NCBI GenBank assembly: GCA_044230205.1
Contig: JBGARN010000006.1
Span: 1 to 64,000 of the forward strand
Reading direction: 5' to 3'
Source: JAEUTH01 sp044230205
GTDB lineage: Bacteria; Bacteroidota; Bacteroidia; AKYH767-A; OLB10
Length of the DNA: 64,000 nt
The translations under genes were made by a program, and so were the position numbers. The notes beneath the pieces are model-generated. The model had not been told where the DNA came from. It saw only the letters and a program-made list of their open reading frames with translations, and did no database searches. Of this stretch, positions 1-8,694 are shown piece by piece (the stretch's first letter is position 1; the number at the start of each line of letters is the position of its first letter).

Positions 1-174
1 ACCGTTTGATAAAACTTCAGTAATAATGATTGTTGCTTTTTAATAAGGAGTGATAACTTGAATCATTACCAACTGTAAATACATTATTTAAATAACCAGA
101 ATCAAATAATTATGTGATACAAACATAGCAATAGCGGTAAAAAAACAAAATTTATTTGAAATTTAATGATCAGG

Positions 175-891
175 CTAAATTTGATTAGCAACATATTTCA
201 CCAACATTCTTTTTGCTATAGGCAAGTAGGTTGGCTCAACAGGCAACTGTAAATCTGTTTCGAAAACATAAGTTGCCGGATTAGGGAGGGCACGGTTGTA
301 TCGAATCAACTCCTGCTTTATCCCCTCGTATGTATTACTCAGATTTTTTTCAAAACTTGCCAGGTACATGGTATAAATTCCACGGTATTTTTCATCGGGA
401 GATTGAAATATTGTAATCTGGTAATTGTACACTCTCATTTCACGCTCATTTCCATTACGCAAAAACAAGTACCCTTCCATTGCGTTTAAAGGCATTATTC
501 CTACGGGCTGAACACATATCTGCGACTCAATAAAATCATAGATCTTCTTTCCTTCCTGCATGTATTTTTCAAATTGAGGAATAGAAAAACTGATTATTGT
601 TTCAAGCTCCTGCATCAGTTCATCATCGTGCAGAATTTTTTCGTATAAGAGTTTAAAATCTTTTAAGTCGGCCCCAAGTAAACGCTCGGTAAAGCTGTCG
701 TAAAGGGTCTTTTTGTTATCTCGCAACTCCACTACATTTTTGTAATGGGCAATAAGTTCATTAAGGTGCGGATACAATTTCGACTCATCAAAATTTTTGC
801 TTACATGCTGTAAATAAGCCAGCAATACATACTTTTTGTATTCAAAATCAACATGCTTTTCTGTAATCCAGTTTTTACTTAATGATTCCAT
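175..891 (-). CDS. Conserved hypothetical protein, 238 aa
   Basis: I do not recognise this family. The protein is predicted soluble: there is no signal peptide, no hydrophobic segment long enough for a membrane helix, and it is rich in charged residues and Tyr, with mostly helical-looking sequence in the first 130 residues and more strand-like sequence (MRVYNYQITIF region) after that. The ATG start follows a short AT-rich gap to the divergent-looking upstream region. The tiny lipoprotein gene lies 24 bp upstream on the same strand, so the two may be cotranscribed. Codon use looks like its neighbours, which supports a real gene. No function is proposed. Confidence 0.7.
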   Translation of the reverse strand: MESLSKNWITEKHVDFEYKKYVLLAYLQHVSKNFDESKLYPHLNELIAHYKNVVELRDNKKTLYDSFTERLLGADLKDFKLLYEKILHDDELMQELETIISFSIPQFEKYMQEGKKIYDFIESQICVQPVGIMPLNAMEGYLFLRNGNEREMRVYNYQITIFQSPDEKYRGIYTMYLASFEKNLSNTYEGIKQELIRYNRALPNPATYVFETDLQLPVEPTYLPIAKRMLVKYVANQI

Positions 892-915
892 AGTAGCTAT
901 CTATACTTTTATATG

Positions 916-1068
916 TTAAATACTACGTTTCTGAGTCTGCATTTCTGTTGTCTTACCAAATTTGGGGCAATCGCACTTCTTCTTAAACAACCCGCAGCCA
1001 CTGCTTATTGATGCAATTACTAAGATAAACAAAAAAAATGATTTATTTAATGTTCTTAAAATCTGCAT
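916..1068 (-). CDS. Small putative lipoprotein, about 50 aa
   Basis: The reading frame is open from 1119, but I prefer the internal ATG at 1066-1068. From there a classic lipoprotein signal follows: basic start, hydrophobic core FFLFILVIASISS, then a Gly-Cys lipobox (SSGCG). The mature peptide is only about 30 residues, with KKKCDCPKF carrying two more cysteines. Short Bacteroidota lipoproteins of this kind (hydrophobic leader, then a CxC-P-like tail) are common and of unknown function. It lies between the 238-aa gene and the divergent mlaE gene. Confidence is limited because of its size. Confidence 0.5.
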   Translation of the reverse strand: MQILRTLNKSFFLFILVIASISSGCGLFKKKCDCPKFGKTTEMQTQKRSI

Positions 1069-1143
1069 TAATCTTTTATAAAATATGTTGCTAACAATTT
1101 TGTAAATGTATTTTAGCACACAAAATTACAGCTAATTTTCAAT

Positions 1144-1884
1144 TTGAATCATATTTTTGAAATAGGGCGCTACTGGATTTTCATGAAAGGCTTGTTTATA
1201 AGGCCTGAGAAATGGAAGGTTTACCTTAAACAACTCGCTATAGAAATGGAGTCGATGGGGTTTGGCTCACTGGTTATAGTAGCCATCAACTCCATTTTTA
1301 TGGGGGCAGTTATTACTATTCAAAGCGCCTATAACATTATTAACCCAGCTGTTCCGCTTAGTGCAATAGGTATTGTTGCTCGCGACTCCATCATTATTGA
1401 GTTTAGCCCTACAGTTATTATGATGGTTCTTGCCGGAAAAATCGGATCAAGCATTTCTTCTGAAATAGGCACTATGCGGGTTACTGAACAAATTGACGCC
1501 CTGGAAATTATGGGTATTAATTCTTCAGGCTATCTGGTATTGCCAAAGCTATTTGCCGCAGTTCTGATTTTGCCCTTTGTCGTAATACTCTCCATGTTTA
1601 TGGGAATATTTGGCGGATGGATTGCAGGGGATTTAACAGGGGTTGTACCATCTAACGATTACCTGGCAGGATTGCAGAACGGTTTTCTTCCATTTAATGT
1701 AACTTTTGCCATGGTAAAAACTGTTGTATTTGCTTATATTATAACAACCGTTTCGGCCTATCACGGTTATTTTACACAAGGTGGATCGCTGGAAGTAGGT
1801 CAATCAAGTACTAAAGCTGTTGTATACAGTAATATTCTCATTCTTATTTTCGATTATATTCTTACCATGTTATTTCTTGCCTGA
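1144..1884 (+). CDS. mlaE: MlaE-family ABC transporter permease
   Basis: This is an integral membrane permease of the MlaE (formerly DUF140) family, which moves lipids between outer and inner membrane together with an ATPase and an MCE-domain protein. The 246 residues match the usual family length. The N-terminal IGRYWIFMKGLFIRPEKW segment, a long core with FMGAVITIQ, the conserved EIGTMRVTEQIDALEIMGI loop (about residues 110-130) and four to five further hydrophobic segments fit the family. The start is TTG; the next ATG (residue 14) would remove part of the conserved IGRY region. The stop is 2 bp before the ATPase gene, so the two form an operon. Confidence 0.9.
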   Translation: MNHIFEIGRYWIFMKGLFIRPEKWKVYLKQLAIEMESMGFGSLVIVAINSIFMGAVITIQSAYNIINPAVPLSAIGIVARDSIIIEFSPTVIMMVLAGKIGSSISSEIGTMRVTEQIDALEIMGINSSGYLVLPKLFAAVLILPFVVILSMFMGIFGGWIAGDLTGVVPSNDYLAGLQNGFLPFNVTFAMVKTVVFAYIITTVSAYHGYFTQGGSLEVGQSSTKAVVYSNILILIFDYILTMLFLA

Positions 1885-1886
1885 TC

Positions 1887-2636
1887 ATGATAGAAGTAAA
1901 AAATCTGCAAAAAAGCTTTGAGCATAAAACGGTGCTAAATGATGTTTCGTGCACTTTCGAAAAAGGTAAAATCAATTTAATAATTGGCGGAAGCGGTTCA
2001 GGTAAAACTGTTTTTCAAAAATGTATTGTTGGCCTGCTAACACCTGATTCGGGAACGGTGCTTTTTGATGGGCGCGATTTTTTACACATGAATAAAATTG
2101 AGAAAAAAGAGGTTAGACAAGATATCGGGATGCTATTCCAGGGCGGTGCATTATTTGATTCACTTACAGTGGAACAAAATGTAATCTTCCCATTGACCAT
2201 GTTTACCAGCATGAGTTTTATTGACCGAAGAGCGAGGGCTAATGAATGCCTTAAACGTGTTAATCTTGAAAATGTAAATAAGCTCTTTCCTTCAGAAATA
2301 AGCGGAGGAATGAAAAAACGTGTGGCTATAGCACGTGCTATTTCTAATAATCCTAAATACTTATTCTGCGATGAACCCAATTCAGGTTTAGACCCTGTTA
2401 CTTCACTGGTAATTGATAACCTGATTAAAGATATTACTGAAGAGTATGATATGACTACAATTGTAAATACTCATGATATGAATTCAGTAATGGAAATTGG
2501 TGACAGGATTGTATTTCTGCATAAAGGCAATCTTGCGTGGCAGGGAACAAATACCGAGTTATTACAAGTTGAGAACAAGGAATTAAACGACTTTATTTTT
2601 GCAACTAAAATTATGAAGAATATGAAAGTGCATTAA
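1887..2636 (+). CDS. mlaF: MlaF-type ABC transporter ATP-binding protein
   Basis: Cytoplasmic ATPase that powers the MlaE permease encoded just upstream. It shows a Walker A motif (GGSGSGKT, about residues 34-41), Q-loop region (MLFQGGALFDSLTVEQN), ABC signature SGGMKKRVAIARA and Walker B with YLFCDEPNSGLDP, then a switch histidine in VNTHDMNS. The FQGGALFDS motif is typical of the MlaF/Ttg2A group rather than of sugar or peptide importers. Length is 249 aa, normal for the family. The usual third gene, an MCE-domain MlaD, does not follow; the next gene is on the other strand. Assignment to the group is secure, the exact substrate is not. Confidence 0.9.
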   Translation: MIEVKNLQKSFEHKTVLNDVSCTFEKGKINLIIGGSGSGKTVFQKCIVGLLTPDSGTVLFDGRDFLHMNKIEKKEVRQDIGMLFQGGALFDSLTVEQNVIFPLTMFTSMSFIDRRARANECLKRVNLENVNKLFPSEISGGMKKRVAIARAISNNPKYLFCDEPNSGLDPVTSLVIDNLIKDITEEYDMTTIVNTHDMNSVMEIGDRIVFLHKGNLAWQGTNTELLQVENKELNDFIFATKIMKNMKVH

Positions 2637-2707
2637 TCAGCAAACTGATATTTTCTGAATTTGCTTTTACTGAATTTCATTGAAAAATTAATTTTTGATT
2701 TTACTTG

Positions 2708-3145
2708 CTAACTAATAAAAATTATAATGTTTTCACTTTCAACAGTAGTCTCAAATTTTTTCAGTGGCTGAAGCGCAGGTTCGCGTGTAACATTACCTTG
2801 CAGATCGAAAGCACTTCCATGTTCTGTACAATAAATTCCTTTATCATTAACAGTTAGCGGATTATCACGGTGTGTACATCGCATATATATTGCCCTGTAA
2901 TCAGCGCTAGCTAATTTCAAAAGCAAAACATCATATTGCAGCGAAGGGCTTCTTACAATAATCATCTTCTGCCCGGGTGAAAATGATGTAACCGGTACTT
3001 TTAATTGGTTGTTCTCAGGATTAACCTTATATACACCCATAGCTGTTCCACATGAGCTCATTGCAGAAGATATCCCTAAACCAAGCGCAAACATACCAAG
3101 GCATCCTGAGCAGCTTTTTTTTATAAATTTTCTCCTGGTTTGCAT
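2708..3145 (-). CDS. Rieske [2Fe-2S] protein with Tat-like leader
   Basis: A 145-aa protein with a Rieske iron-sulfur domain. The cluster ligands are visible as C90-T-H92 and C106-TE-H109 (CTHRD...CTEHGSAFD), the standard CxH...CxxH pair. The N terminus has twin arginines (TRRKFIKK, residues 3-10) followed by a hydrophobic stretch ending AMSSCGTA, so it may be exported by Tat, as folded iron-sulfur proteins usually are, and may be lipidated or anchored. It is the second gene of an operon with the outer-membrane barrel gene upstream (3-bp gap). No cytochrome b partner is nearby, so its redox partner is unknown. It is much shorter than a full bc1 Rieske subunit. Confidence 0.85.
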   Translation of the reverse strand: MQTRRKFIKKSCSGCLGMFALGLGISSAMSSCGTAMGVYKVNPENNQLKVPVTSFSPGQKMIIVRSPSLQYDVLLLKLASADYRAIYMRCTHRDNPLTVNDKGIYCTEHGSAFDLQGNVTREPALQPLKKFETTVESENIIIFIS

Positions 3146-3148
3146 CTA

Positions 3149-4384
3149 TTAAAAGCTATAGCCCAGTCCAATGTTAATATAACTTGTTGGATTATTATAT
3201 GACGAACCTGTTGGATTAGGATTAACAACAAGTGCCGGGTTAGGATTGCCGGTTTTCTTAAACTGATAGTCGGCCTTTATTACAACTCCACGGGCAGGCT
3301 GATAAGTTAATCCTGTAGTTATGTATTGCTGTTTATTTAGTCCATTAGTAATACCATTTTCAGGTAATTTATAATTCAAATCCAGGCTTTCATAACGTAT
3401 AAAGTACGTTAGATTTTTTGTAGTTGACTTATTGAATGCATAAAGGATATTGTATCCGGCTTCGATATAGCCGCCAAGCATCATTTCAGGAGTATTGTTA
3501 TCATAAGCACGATTAATTTCAAACGCCTGTGGTATTGATACTGCTGTAAACAGTGTCCTAACGCTTATGCCACTGTGATTATATTGCGCATTAGCTTCCC
3601 CTAAAGCTACCGGAGTTCCAAAAGCTCCTGATTTAAGCTGCAGGCTATCAGCTTCCTGGTTAGTTAGTCCTGATGATCCACCATAATAGCCTGATACCTG
3701 AAAGCGGAAATCTTTAAAATAATAAAGTAAAGAACCTGTAATTGCAATATTAGAGGCTGAGGCATTACTTCCCTCATACCTGCCATGGCGTATTCCTGAA
3801 CCGTTTTCAAATCCCTCTGCATTTAGCCCATTCATAATTCCTATTGAATAATTCAAACCTTGCACGCTGGTAATACTCCCGTAAAGGGAAATGCCTAATT
3901 CGCGCCAGGTTGCCGGAATAACCAATTTCTCAACTACAGGCCGGTCATTGCCATTATAGCTTACCGGTAAATGATTTTCATTAATAATTCCGATGCGTGG
4001 TGTAAATAAACCTGCAGTTATATAAGCATCTCTTGTTATATTAAATTTCAAAAAAAGTTGTTCAAAGGCCAGTTCACCTCCCGGCTCTCCACCTTCTAAT
4101 TTAGCATCTTCGATTTCAAGCTCACTGAAAAGAGAAATTTTGCTGTTAAACCGGTGACCAACAAACAATACAGCACGAGTTAAATTTATAGTTGCTTTTT
4201 CATTCTTTATATCGTTAAAATATTTTACCTCACCATAGCCCGATATAAAGGTATTTTTACCGTTGGCTTCCAAACCAGCCTGCAGAGAATCTTCAGCTGT
4301 TAAAACCTGCCCATAGGATGAAGAAATTATTATACAGAATAAAATAATTATAAAGTAAAATGGGTATTTATTAATTGTATTCAT
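3149..4384 (-). CDS. Outer-membrane beta-barrel (porin-like) protein
   Basis: A 411-aa exported protein with a clear signal peptide (FIIILFCIIISSSYGQ, cleavage near residue 25). The rest is made of alternating amphipathic strands typical of a barrel, including YGEVKYFND, LTRAVLFVGHRFNSKISLFSE and a terminal INIGLGYSF ending in Phe, the outer-membrane insertion signature. It resembles Bacteroidota proteins annotated as phosphate-selective porin O/P-like or hypothetical porins. It is the first gene of a two-gene operon with the Rieske protein. The substrate is unknown. A role in uptake of ions for the adjacent respiratory island would be pure inference. Confidence 0.75.
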   Translation of the reverse strand: MNTINKYPFYFIIILFCIIISSSYGQVLTAEDSLQAGLEANGKNTFISGYGEVKYFNDIKNEKATINLTRAVLFVGHRFNSKISLFSELEIEDAKLEGGEPGGELAFEQLFLKFNITRDAYITAGLFTPRIGIINENHLPVSYNGNDRPVVEKLVIPATWRELGISLYGSITSVQGLNYSIGIMNGLNAEGFENGSGIRHGRYEGSNASASNIAITGSLLYYFKDFRFQVSGYYGGSSGLTNQEADSLQLKSGAFGTPVALGEANAQYNHSGISVRTLFTAVSIPQAFEINRAYDNNTPEMMLGGYIEAGYNILYAFNKSTTKNLTYFIRYESLDLNYKLPENGITNGLNKQQYITTGLTYQPARGVVIKADYQFKKTGNPNPALVVNPNPTGSSYNNPTSYINIGLGYSF

Positions 4385-4741
4385 TTTGAAATTGAATATT
4401 AATAGGGCCGAAGACCTTAATTATGAGTATATTAAGTGAATTTATTATTTAGAATGTGTCTAAATAGGCTGCAAATGAAACAATTCTTTTATACAATAAA
4501 AACCATGATTTCATTTTTAATCTTAATTGTAGCTGGAGTACTTAAAACAAACTATGACAATCAATATTTTAGAAAGCTAAATCAAAAAACTGATATTAAT
4601 CACCTAATTAAAGACATACGACTCTTTAATTTGCCGCTCAATTTTTAATACAATATTTAGGCTGGTAATTGTCTTATAAAAATAATAATTCCACTTTCGG
4701 CATTTACAGTAATTATAGGTTTCAGCCAACGATATTTTGAC

Positions 4742-5962
4742 ATGAAGTTTCAAACTAAGCCCTTTATCAGCCTTTCTGTAATCAACTTATTAATTGTAGC
4801 ATTAATTGGCGCCTTAATGCGTTATAAAATTGGATTTGAATTTCCATTTTTTGATCAGAAACATTTGCAACATGCACATTCCCATTTTGCATTTACCGGA
4901 TGGATAACTCATACTTTATACGTACTGATGAGTGTTTATATCAGCCATTATATAAATGAAGCTGCATTGAAAAAATACCGTTATATGGTTATAGTTAACA
5001 TTATAAGTGCCTACAGTATGTTGATTTCGTTTGCAATACAAGGCTATGGGATGGTTTCTATTACATTTTCAACATTATCAGTCCTGGTATCCTACCTGTT
5101 TGCATTTTATTACATAAGTGATTTAAAGCATTGTGATGCCGGGGATACTTCGCCAAAATGGTTTCGGGCTGCACTTATATTTAATGTTATTTCCTCTATC
5201 GGAACTTTTTTTCTTGCATGGATGATGGCTACAAAAAACATTCATCAGAATTCATATCTGGCCTCTGTTTATTTTTTCCTGCATTTTCAATATAACGGGT
5301 GGTTTTTCTTTGCGTGCATGGGTTTATTTTCCGGCTGGTTGTATCAATATAAAGTAACAATTACATCAGAAAAAATAATTTTCTACTTATTTGTTTCTGC
5401 CTGTATCCCGGCTTATTTTCTCTCAGCACTTTGGTTGGTTATACCAGTATGGCTATATGTTGTAGTAGTAATTGCTGCATCTATGCAGGTTTATGCATGG
5501 TTTATGTTTTTGCAGGCTGCATGGCGATCCAGGATGCAAATCAAATCTTCAATCAATGTATTTACAAAAAATCTGTTGCTTTTAGTTTGTGCAGCTCTTA
5601 CTATAAAACTTCTGCTGCAATTGGGTTCAACGCTGCCGGCTTTAAGCAAACTGGCATTCGGATTCAGGCCTATCGTAATTGCTTACCTTCATCTTGTATT
5701 GCTCGGAATTATCACTGCATTTCTGTTAGTTTATCTTTTTGCAAATAATTATTTACATGATGATAAACTATCAATGACAGGAACATTGCTATTTATGACC
5801 GGCATTGTACTTAATGAAATGGTCCTGGCCCTTCAGGGAATTGCCTCCTTCAGTTATCTGGCCATACCACATGCCCAAGGAGCGCTTTTTACCATTTCAT
5901 TAGTTATGGTAGGCGGGTTATTATTACTTACAGCTTCGCAAGTGAAAAATGCTCAGAATTAA
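4742..5962 (+). CDS. Multi-pass membrane protein with His motifs (haem-copper-oxidase-like)
   Basis: A 406-aa integral membrane protein with roughly 11-12 hydrophobic segments and no soluble domain. Histidines sit inside or beside the membrane segments: HLQHAHSHFAFTGW (about residues 41-54), HFQYNGWF, AYLHLVLLG and IPHAQG. This pattern recalls haem-binding subunit-I proteins of the haem-copper oxidase superfamily, but I do not see a complete catalytic set, so a haem-binding relative without oxidase activity is possible. It converges on nosY (25-bp gap) and lies next to the nos island, which suggests a respiratory or nitrogen-oxide role. The assignment is by motif memory only; the gene itself is certain, the function is not. 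Confidence 0.6.
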   Translation: MKFQTKPFISLSVINLLIVALIGALMRYKIGFEFPFFDQKHLQHAHSHFAFTGWITHTLYVLMSVYISHYINEAALKKYRYMVIVNIISAYSMLISFAIQGYGMVSITFSTLSVLVSYLFAFYYISDLKHCDAGDTSPKWFRAALIFNVISSIGTFFLAWMMATKNIHQNSYLASVYFFLHFQYNGWFFFACMGLFSGWLYQYKVTITSEKIIFYLFVSACIPAYFLSALWLVIPVWLYVVVVIAASMQVYAWFMFLQAAWRSRMQIKSSINVFTKNLLLLVCAALTIKLLLQLGSTLPALSKLAFGFRPIVIAYLHLVLLGIITAFLLVYLFANNYLHDDKLSMTGTLLFMTGIVLNEMVLALQGIASFSYLAIPHAQGALFTISLVMVGGLLLLTASQVKNAQN

Positions 5963-5987
5963 ATCAATTTAAATTGAAAAGATGTGA

Positions 5988-6755
5988 TTAAAGATCCTTT
6001 TTATTAAACTTCTTAAGCGAAATCAAAAATGGAATTAAAATCCATAGTCCAAGCATAACAAATGATACAATAAAACCGATCCTGGTTCCAAAAAACTCCT
6101 TAAATACTGCACCTGTGTAGCCCATCAATGCTGAGATATCAAGCTGTAACAAAATAAGAATACGGGCAAGATCTATGGGATTAAACATGCTGATTGCAAT
6201 CATTGGTTTCTCAATTGGATAATCACCAAATTGAAAAACCAGAAACAAAACCAAACCATCAAAAAGCAAAGCAAAAAATAACCATAGAATTATTGCCAGG
6301 CCTATACCTTTAGCCTTATCCCTTGTGAGAATAGAACTTAACATTGCCAGTGAAACAAATATCACCGAAATAAAACAACCTGTAACCATAAGAATAAACC
6401 CTGAGAAAGTAGGTGCAAAAAGTAAAACAGGTATACCAGTACCTGCCAAAAAAGCCAGAACAAGCGATAACGATAACCCTATAAATATACTCAACCATAT
6501 GCGGCTTCGTTTAACAGGTTGGCTTAACAATAATTCTATAAACTCAGCACTGTTATAAATATAAATGGTTGAAAAGATAACTGAAACAAGAGGCACATTA
6601 AGCAAAATAACATTGAGCAGTGTCAAAAGCCCTTTAGTATAATTATCTTCAAGGCTAAAAACACTCCATGATAAAATAGCCAGCAAAATGGTATAAGCAA
6701 GCACAATCCTATTTTTCAGAATGTCAAGAACAACGTATTTTATAATTCTATTCAT
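5988..6755 (-). CDS. nosY: NosY-type ABC transporter permease
   Basis: Membrane subunit of the NosDFY system needed for assembling the CuZ centre of nitrous oxide reductase. About six hydrophobic segments are visible. The frame is open to 6782, but the ATG at 6753-6755 (MNRIIKYVVLDILKNR) is preferred: it removes a polar nine-residue extension and overlaps the end of nosF by only 8 bp, the translational coupling usual in this operon. Length from there is 255 aa, close to known NosY proteins. It is the last gene of the nos operon and converges with the 406-aa membrane protein gene. Confidence 0.88.
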   Translation of the reverse strand: MNRIIKYVVLDILKNRIVLAYTILLAILSWSVFSLEDNYTKGLLTLLNVILLNVPLVSVIFSTIYIYNSAEFIELLLSQPVKRSRIWLSIFIGLSLSLVLAFLAGTGIPVLLFAPTFSGFILMVTGCFISVIFVSLAMLSSILTRDKAKGIGLAIILWLFFALLFDGLVLFLVFQFGDYPIEKPMIAISMFNPIDLARILILLQLDISALMGYTGAVFKEFFGTRIGFIVSFVMLGLWILIPFLISLKKFNKKDL

Positions 6756-7461
6756 TATTGGATGAGCGCAAAATGCTGGCAATTGCTTTGGATAGCTTCT
6801 GCTCGCCTGTTTCTTTAATCAGTTGTTCAATATTGCTATGAAACCTTACTATTCCTTCCTGCATAAATATTACCTGGCTTACCAGGTCATCCAACTCACT
6901 TAATAAGTGGGATGTAATGAGTATTAATTTACCTTTTTCCTTTTCAACGGTTATTTTTTCTTTCATTATTTCTGCTGCAAGTGGATCGAGGCCTGCGGTG
7001 GGCTCATCAAGGATGAGTACATCAGGATTAAATAGCAAAGCAAGTGATGCGCTTACTTTCTGAGTAGTGCCGCCTGATAAAGTATGCATGCGTTTACTAA
7101 ATAAATCATACAGCTTAAATTTCTCAATCAACTCCTCATCAAGTGTATTACGCATCTTTCGTATATCCTTCATCATTTCGATAATCTGACCTATGGTCAT
7201 ATTATCAGGATAACGACCAATCTGCGGCATATAGCCGATATTTTTGCGATAGTCGAAGTTGTTGCTGATGTTTTGCCGGTTAAACTTTATCTGGCCTGAA
7301 GATGGAATAACCATACCAAGAATACACTTAATAAGTGTTGTTTTACCACAACCATTCGGGCCTATCAGTGCTATACATTCTCCTTTATGGCAAGAAATAT
7401 TTACCTGCCTTAGCACTTCCAGCTTGCCAAATTTCTTAGAAAGATTAGTTATCTCAATCAT
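6748..7461 (-). CDS. nosF: NosF-type ABC transporter ATPase
   Basis: Cytoplasmic ATPase of the NosDFY complex. It carries Walker A (GPNGCGKT, residues 34-41), a Q-loop in IGYMPQIGRYPDNMT, the ABC signature LSGGTTQKVSASLAL and Walker B ILDEPTAGLDP, followed by the switch histidine in ITSHLLSELDD. The YMPQ.GRYP segment is typical of NosF. Its ATG overlaps the nosD stop as TAATG, so it is translationally coupled to nosD, and its end overlaps nosY. Length is 237 aa, slightly shorter than many NosF proteins, which often have about 300. Confidence 0.92.
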   Translation of the reverse strand: MIEITNLSKKFGKLEVLRQVNISCHKGECIALIGPNGCGKTTLIKCILGMVIPSSGQIKFNRQNISNNFDYRKNIGYMPQIGRYPDNMTIGQIIEMMKDIRKMRNTLDEELIEKFKLYDLFSKRMHTLSGGTTQKVSASLALLFNPDVLILDEPTAGLDPLAAEIMKEKITVEKEKGKLILITSHLLSELDDLVSQVIFMQEGIVRFHSNIEQLIKETGEQKLSKAIASILRSSNNE

Positions 7462-8690
7462 TAAAAAGGCTGGTGCATTAATGGTGAATCATCTTTAAAG
7501 CTTTCAGGCGTAAGACTGGGCAGTATTTTTTCTGATTTATCAAGCAGCATTACAAAAAAGCTCCTGAACAAAAGCATTGACTGGGGATTGTTTTCAGCAA
7601 TCATAGAAAACAAACTGATTGGATGGTAAGGTATATCACCGATGTTATTTTTATCAAGATCATAGCCTTCATACTTATCCCAATAGTTGCCGTTAAATGT
7701 ACTTAGCACTAATGAGCCATTGGTACTGATATCAAAAGTATTCGATACAAACTTATTTTTTGTAATTATATTGTCCATGCAACTTGCCTGTATTTTCATA
7801 CCCCATCCATTATGCACAAAAGCATTTTTTTCAATTAAAATCCGGCTTGCGCCTTCAAGGTAAATTGCAGAGGTATTTCTGATAAAAGTATTGCCCGCTA
7901 TGTAACTGTCTGATATTTCTTTCAACAAAATACCATAAGATGCATCGCCCCAGTTTTCTTCAAAATAGTTATTAAACATCTTTACATTTTTGGTAAACAT
8001 TACTGCAACGCCTGCACCATTATTTCTGAATTCGTTTGAAATGTAAGCATCATTATTCGAAAACATAAAATGCAATCCGTACCTGATATTTTTCCATGAA
8101 CGATTGCGCCAGATAATTGAGTTGGTAACAAACTCAAAGTAAATTCCATCACGATGTCCGGTTATTTTATTACCAATAATCTGAAGGCTATCACTTTTCC
8201 AGCAATGAATACCATTACCTATTTGCTGCTCCTCCGTTCCAAAGGCTTCAATGTTGTTATTTTTTACAATGCAATTTCTTCCGTACTGAATATAAACTCC
8301 GAAAAAATTGTCTTTAAAATTATTATTCTCAATTACTATATAGTTGCAGTTATAGCTTTTTATTGCTCCGGGATCATCTAAGGTTGCAAATCCTGAATGC
8401 TGAATAGTAAATCCACTAATGGTTACACTATCAGATTTAATTGAAACTACTTCATATTTCTTCTCCCCGTCTAAAACCGGATAATTAATACCTATTAGTA
8501 CTAATGGATGTGTGATTTTCAGATTCTGTTCTTTATATAATCCTTTTAGTACATAAATGGTATCTCCTTTTGAGGAATGATTTACAGCTTCCTGAATTTT
8601 ATTAAATTCTAACCCAGTGCCAACTTTCAAAGTACGGCTATAGGTTGAATAAGAAAATAACAACAGAGAGATTAGAATATAATTTCGCAT
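7461..8690 (-). CDS. nosD: NosD, periplasmic beta-helix protein for CuZ assembly
   Basis: A 409-aa exported protein with a signal peptide (MRNYILISLLLFSYSTYS) followed by a long right-handed beta-helix. The repeats show the familiar pattern of NN.F..N..G and IxGNxxxGxxxGIYF, for example IENNNFKDNFFGVYIQYGRN, plus NosD hallmarks such as NRSWKNIRYGLHFMFSNN and the terminal GNYWDKYEGYDLDKNNIGDIPYHP. NosD acts with NosF and NosY in delivering sulfur or copper for the CuZ centre of NosZ. It starts 4 bp after the NosL-fusion gene ends and its stop overlaps the nosF start. Confidence 0.95.
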   Translation of the reverse strand: MRNYILISLLLFSYSTYSRTLKVGTGLEFNKIQEAVNHSSKGDTIYVLKGLYKEQNLKITHPLVLIGINYPVLDGEKKYEVVSIKSDSVTISGFTIQHSGFATLDDPGAIKSYNCNYIVIENNNFKDNFFGVYIQYGRNCIVKNNNIEAFGTEEQQIGNGIHCWKSDSLQIIGNKITGHRDGIYFEFVTNSIIWRNRSWKNIRYGLHFMFSNNDAYISNEFRNNGAGVAVMFTKNVKMFNNYFEENWGDASYGILLKEISDSYIAGNTFIRNTSAIYLEGASRILIEKNAFVHNGWGMKIQASCMDNIITKNKFVSNTFDISTNGSLVLSTFNGNYWDKYEGYDLDKNNIGDIPYHPISLFSMIAENNPQSMLLFRSFFVMLLDKSEKILPSLTPESFKDDSPLMHQPF

Positions 8691-8694
8691 TGAT

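Noticed and set aside
2015..2380. 121-aa antisense frame inside mlaF
   Set aside because: Shadow of a well-supported ABC ATPase gene.
4436..4648. 70-aa frame with GTG start and one hydrophobic stretch in the porin-membrane protein gap
   Set aside because: Very AT-rich, no recognisable family, no ribosome-binding context; most likely intergenic DNA.
5964..5977. 14-bp palindrome TCAATTTAAATTGA in the gap between the His-rich membrane gene and nosY
   Set aside because: AT-only core between convergent genes, no T-run and no promoter nearby; likely chance.
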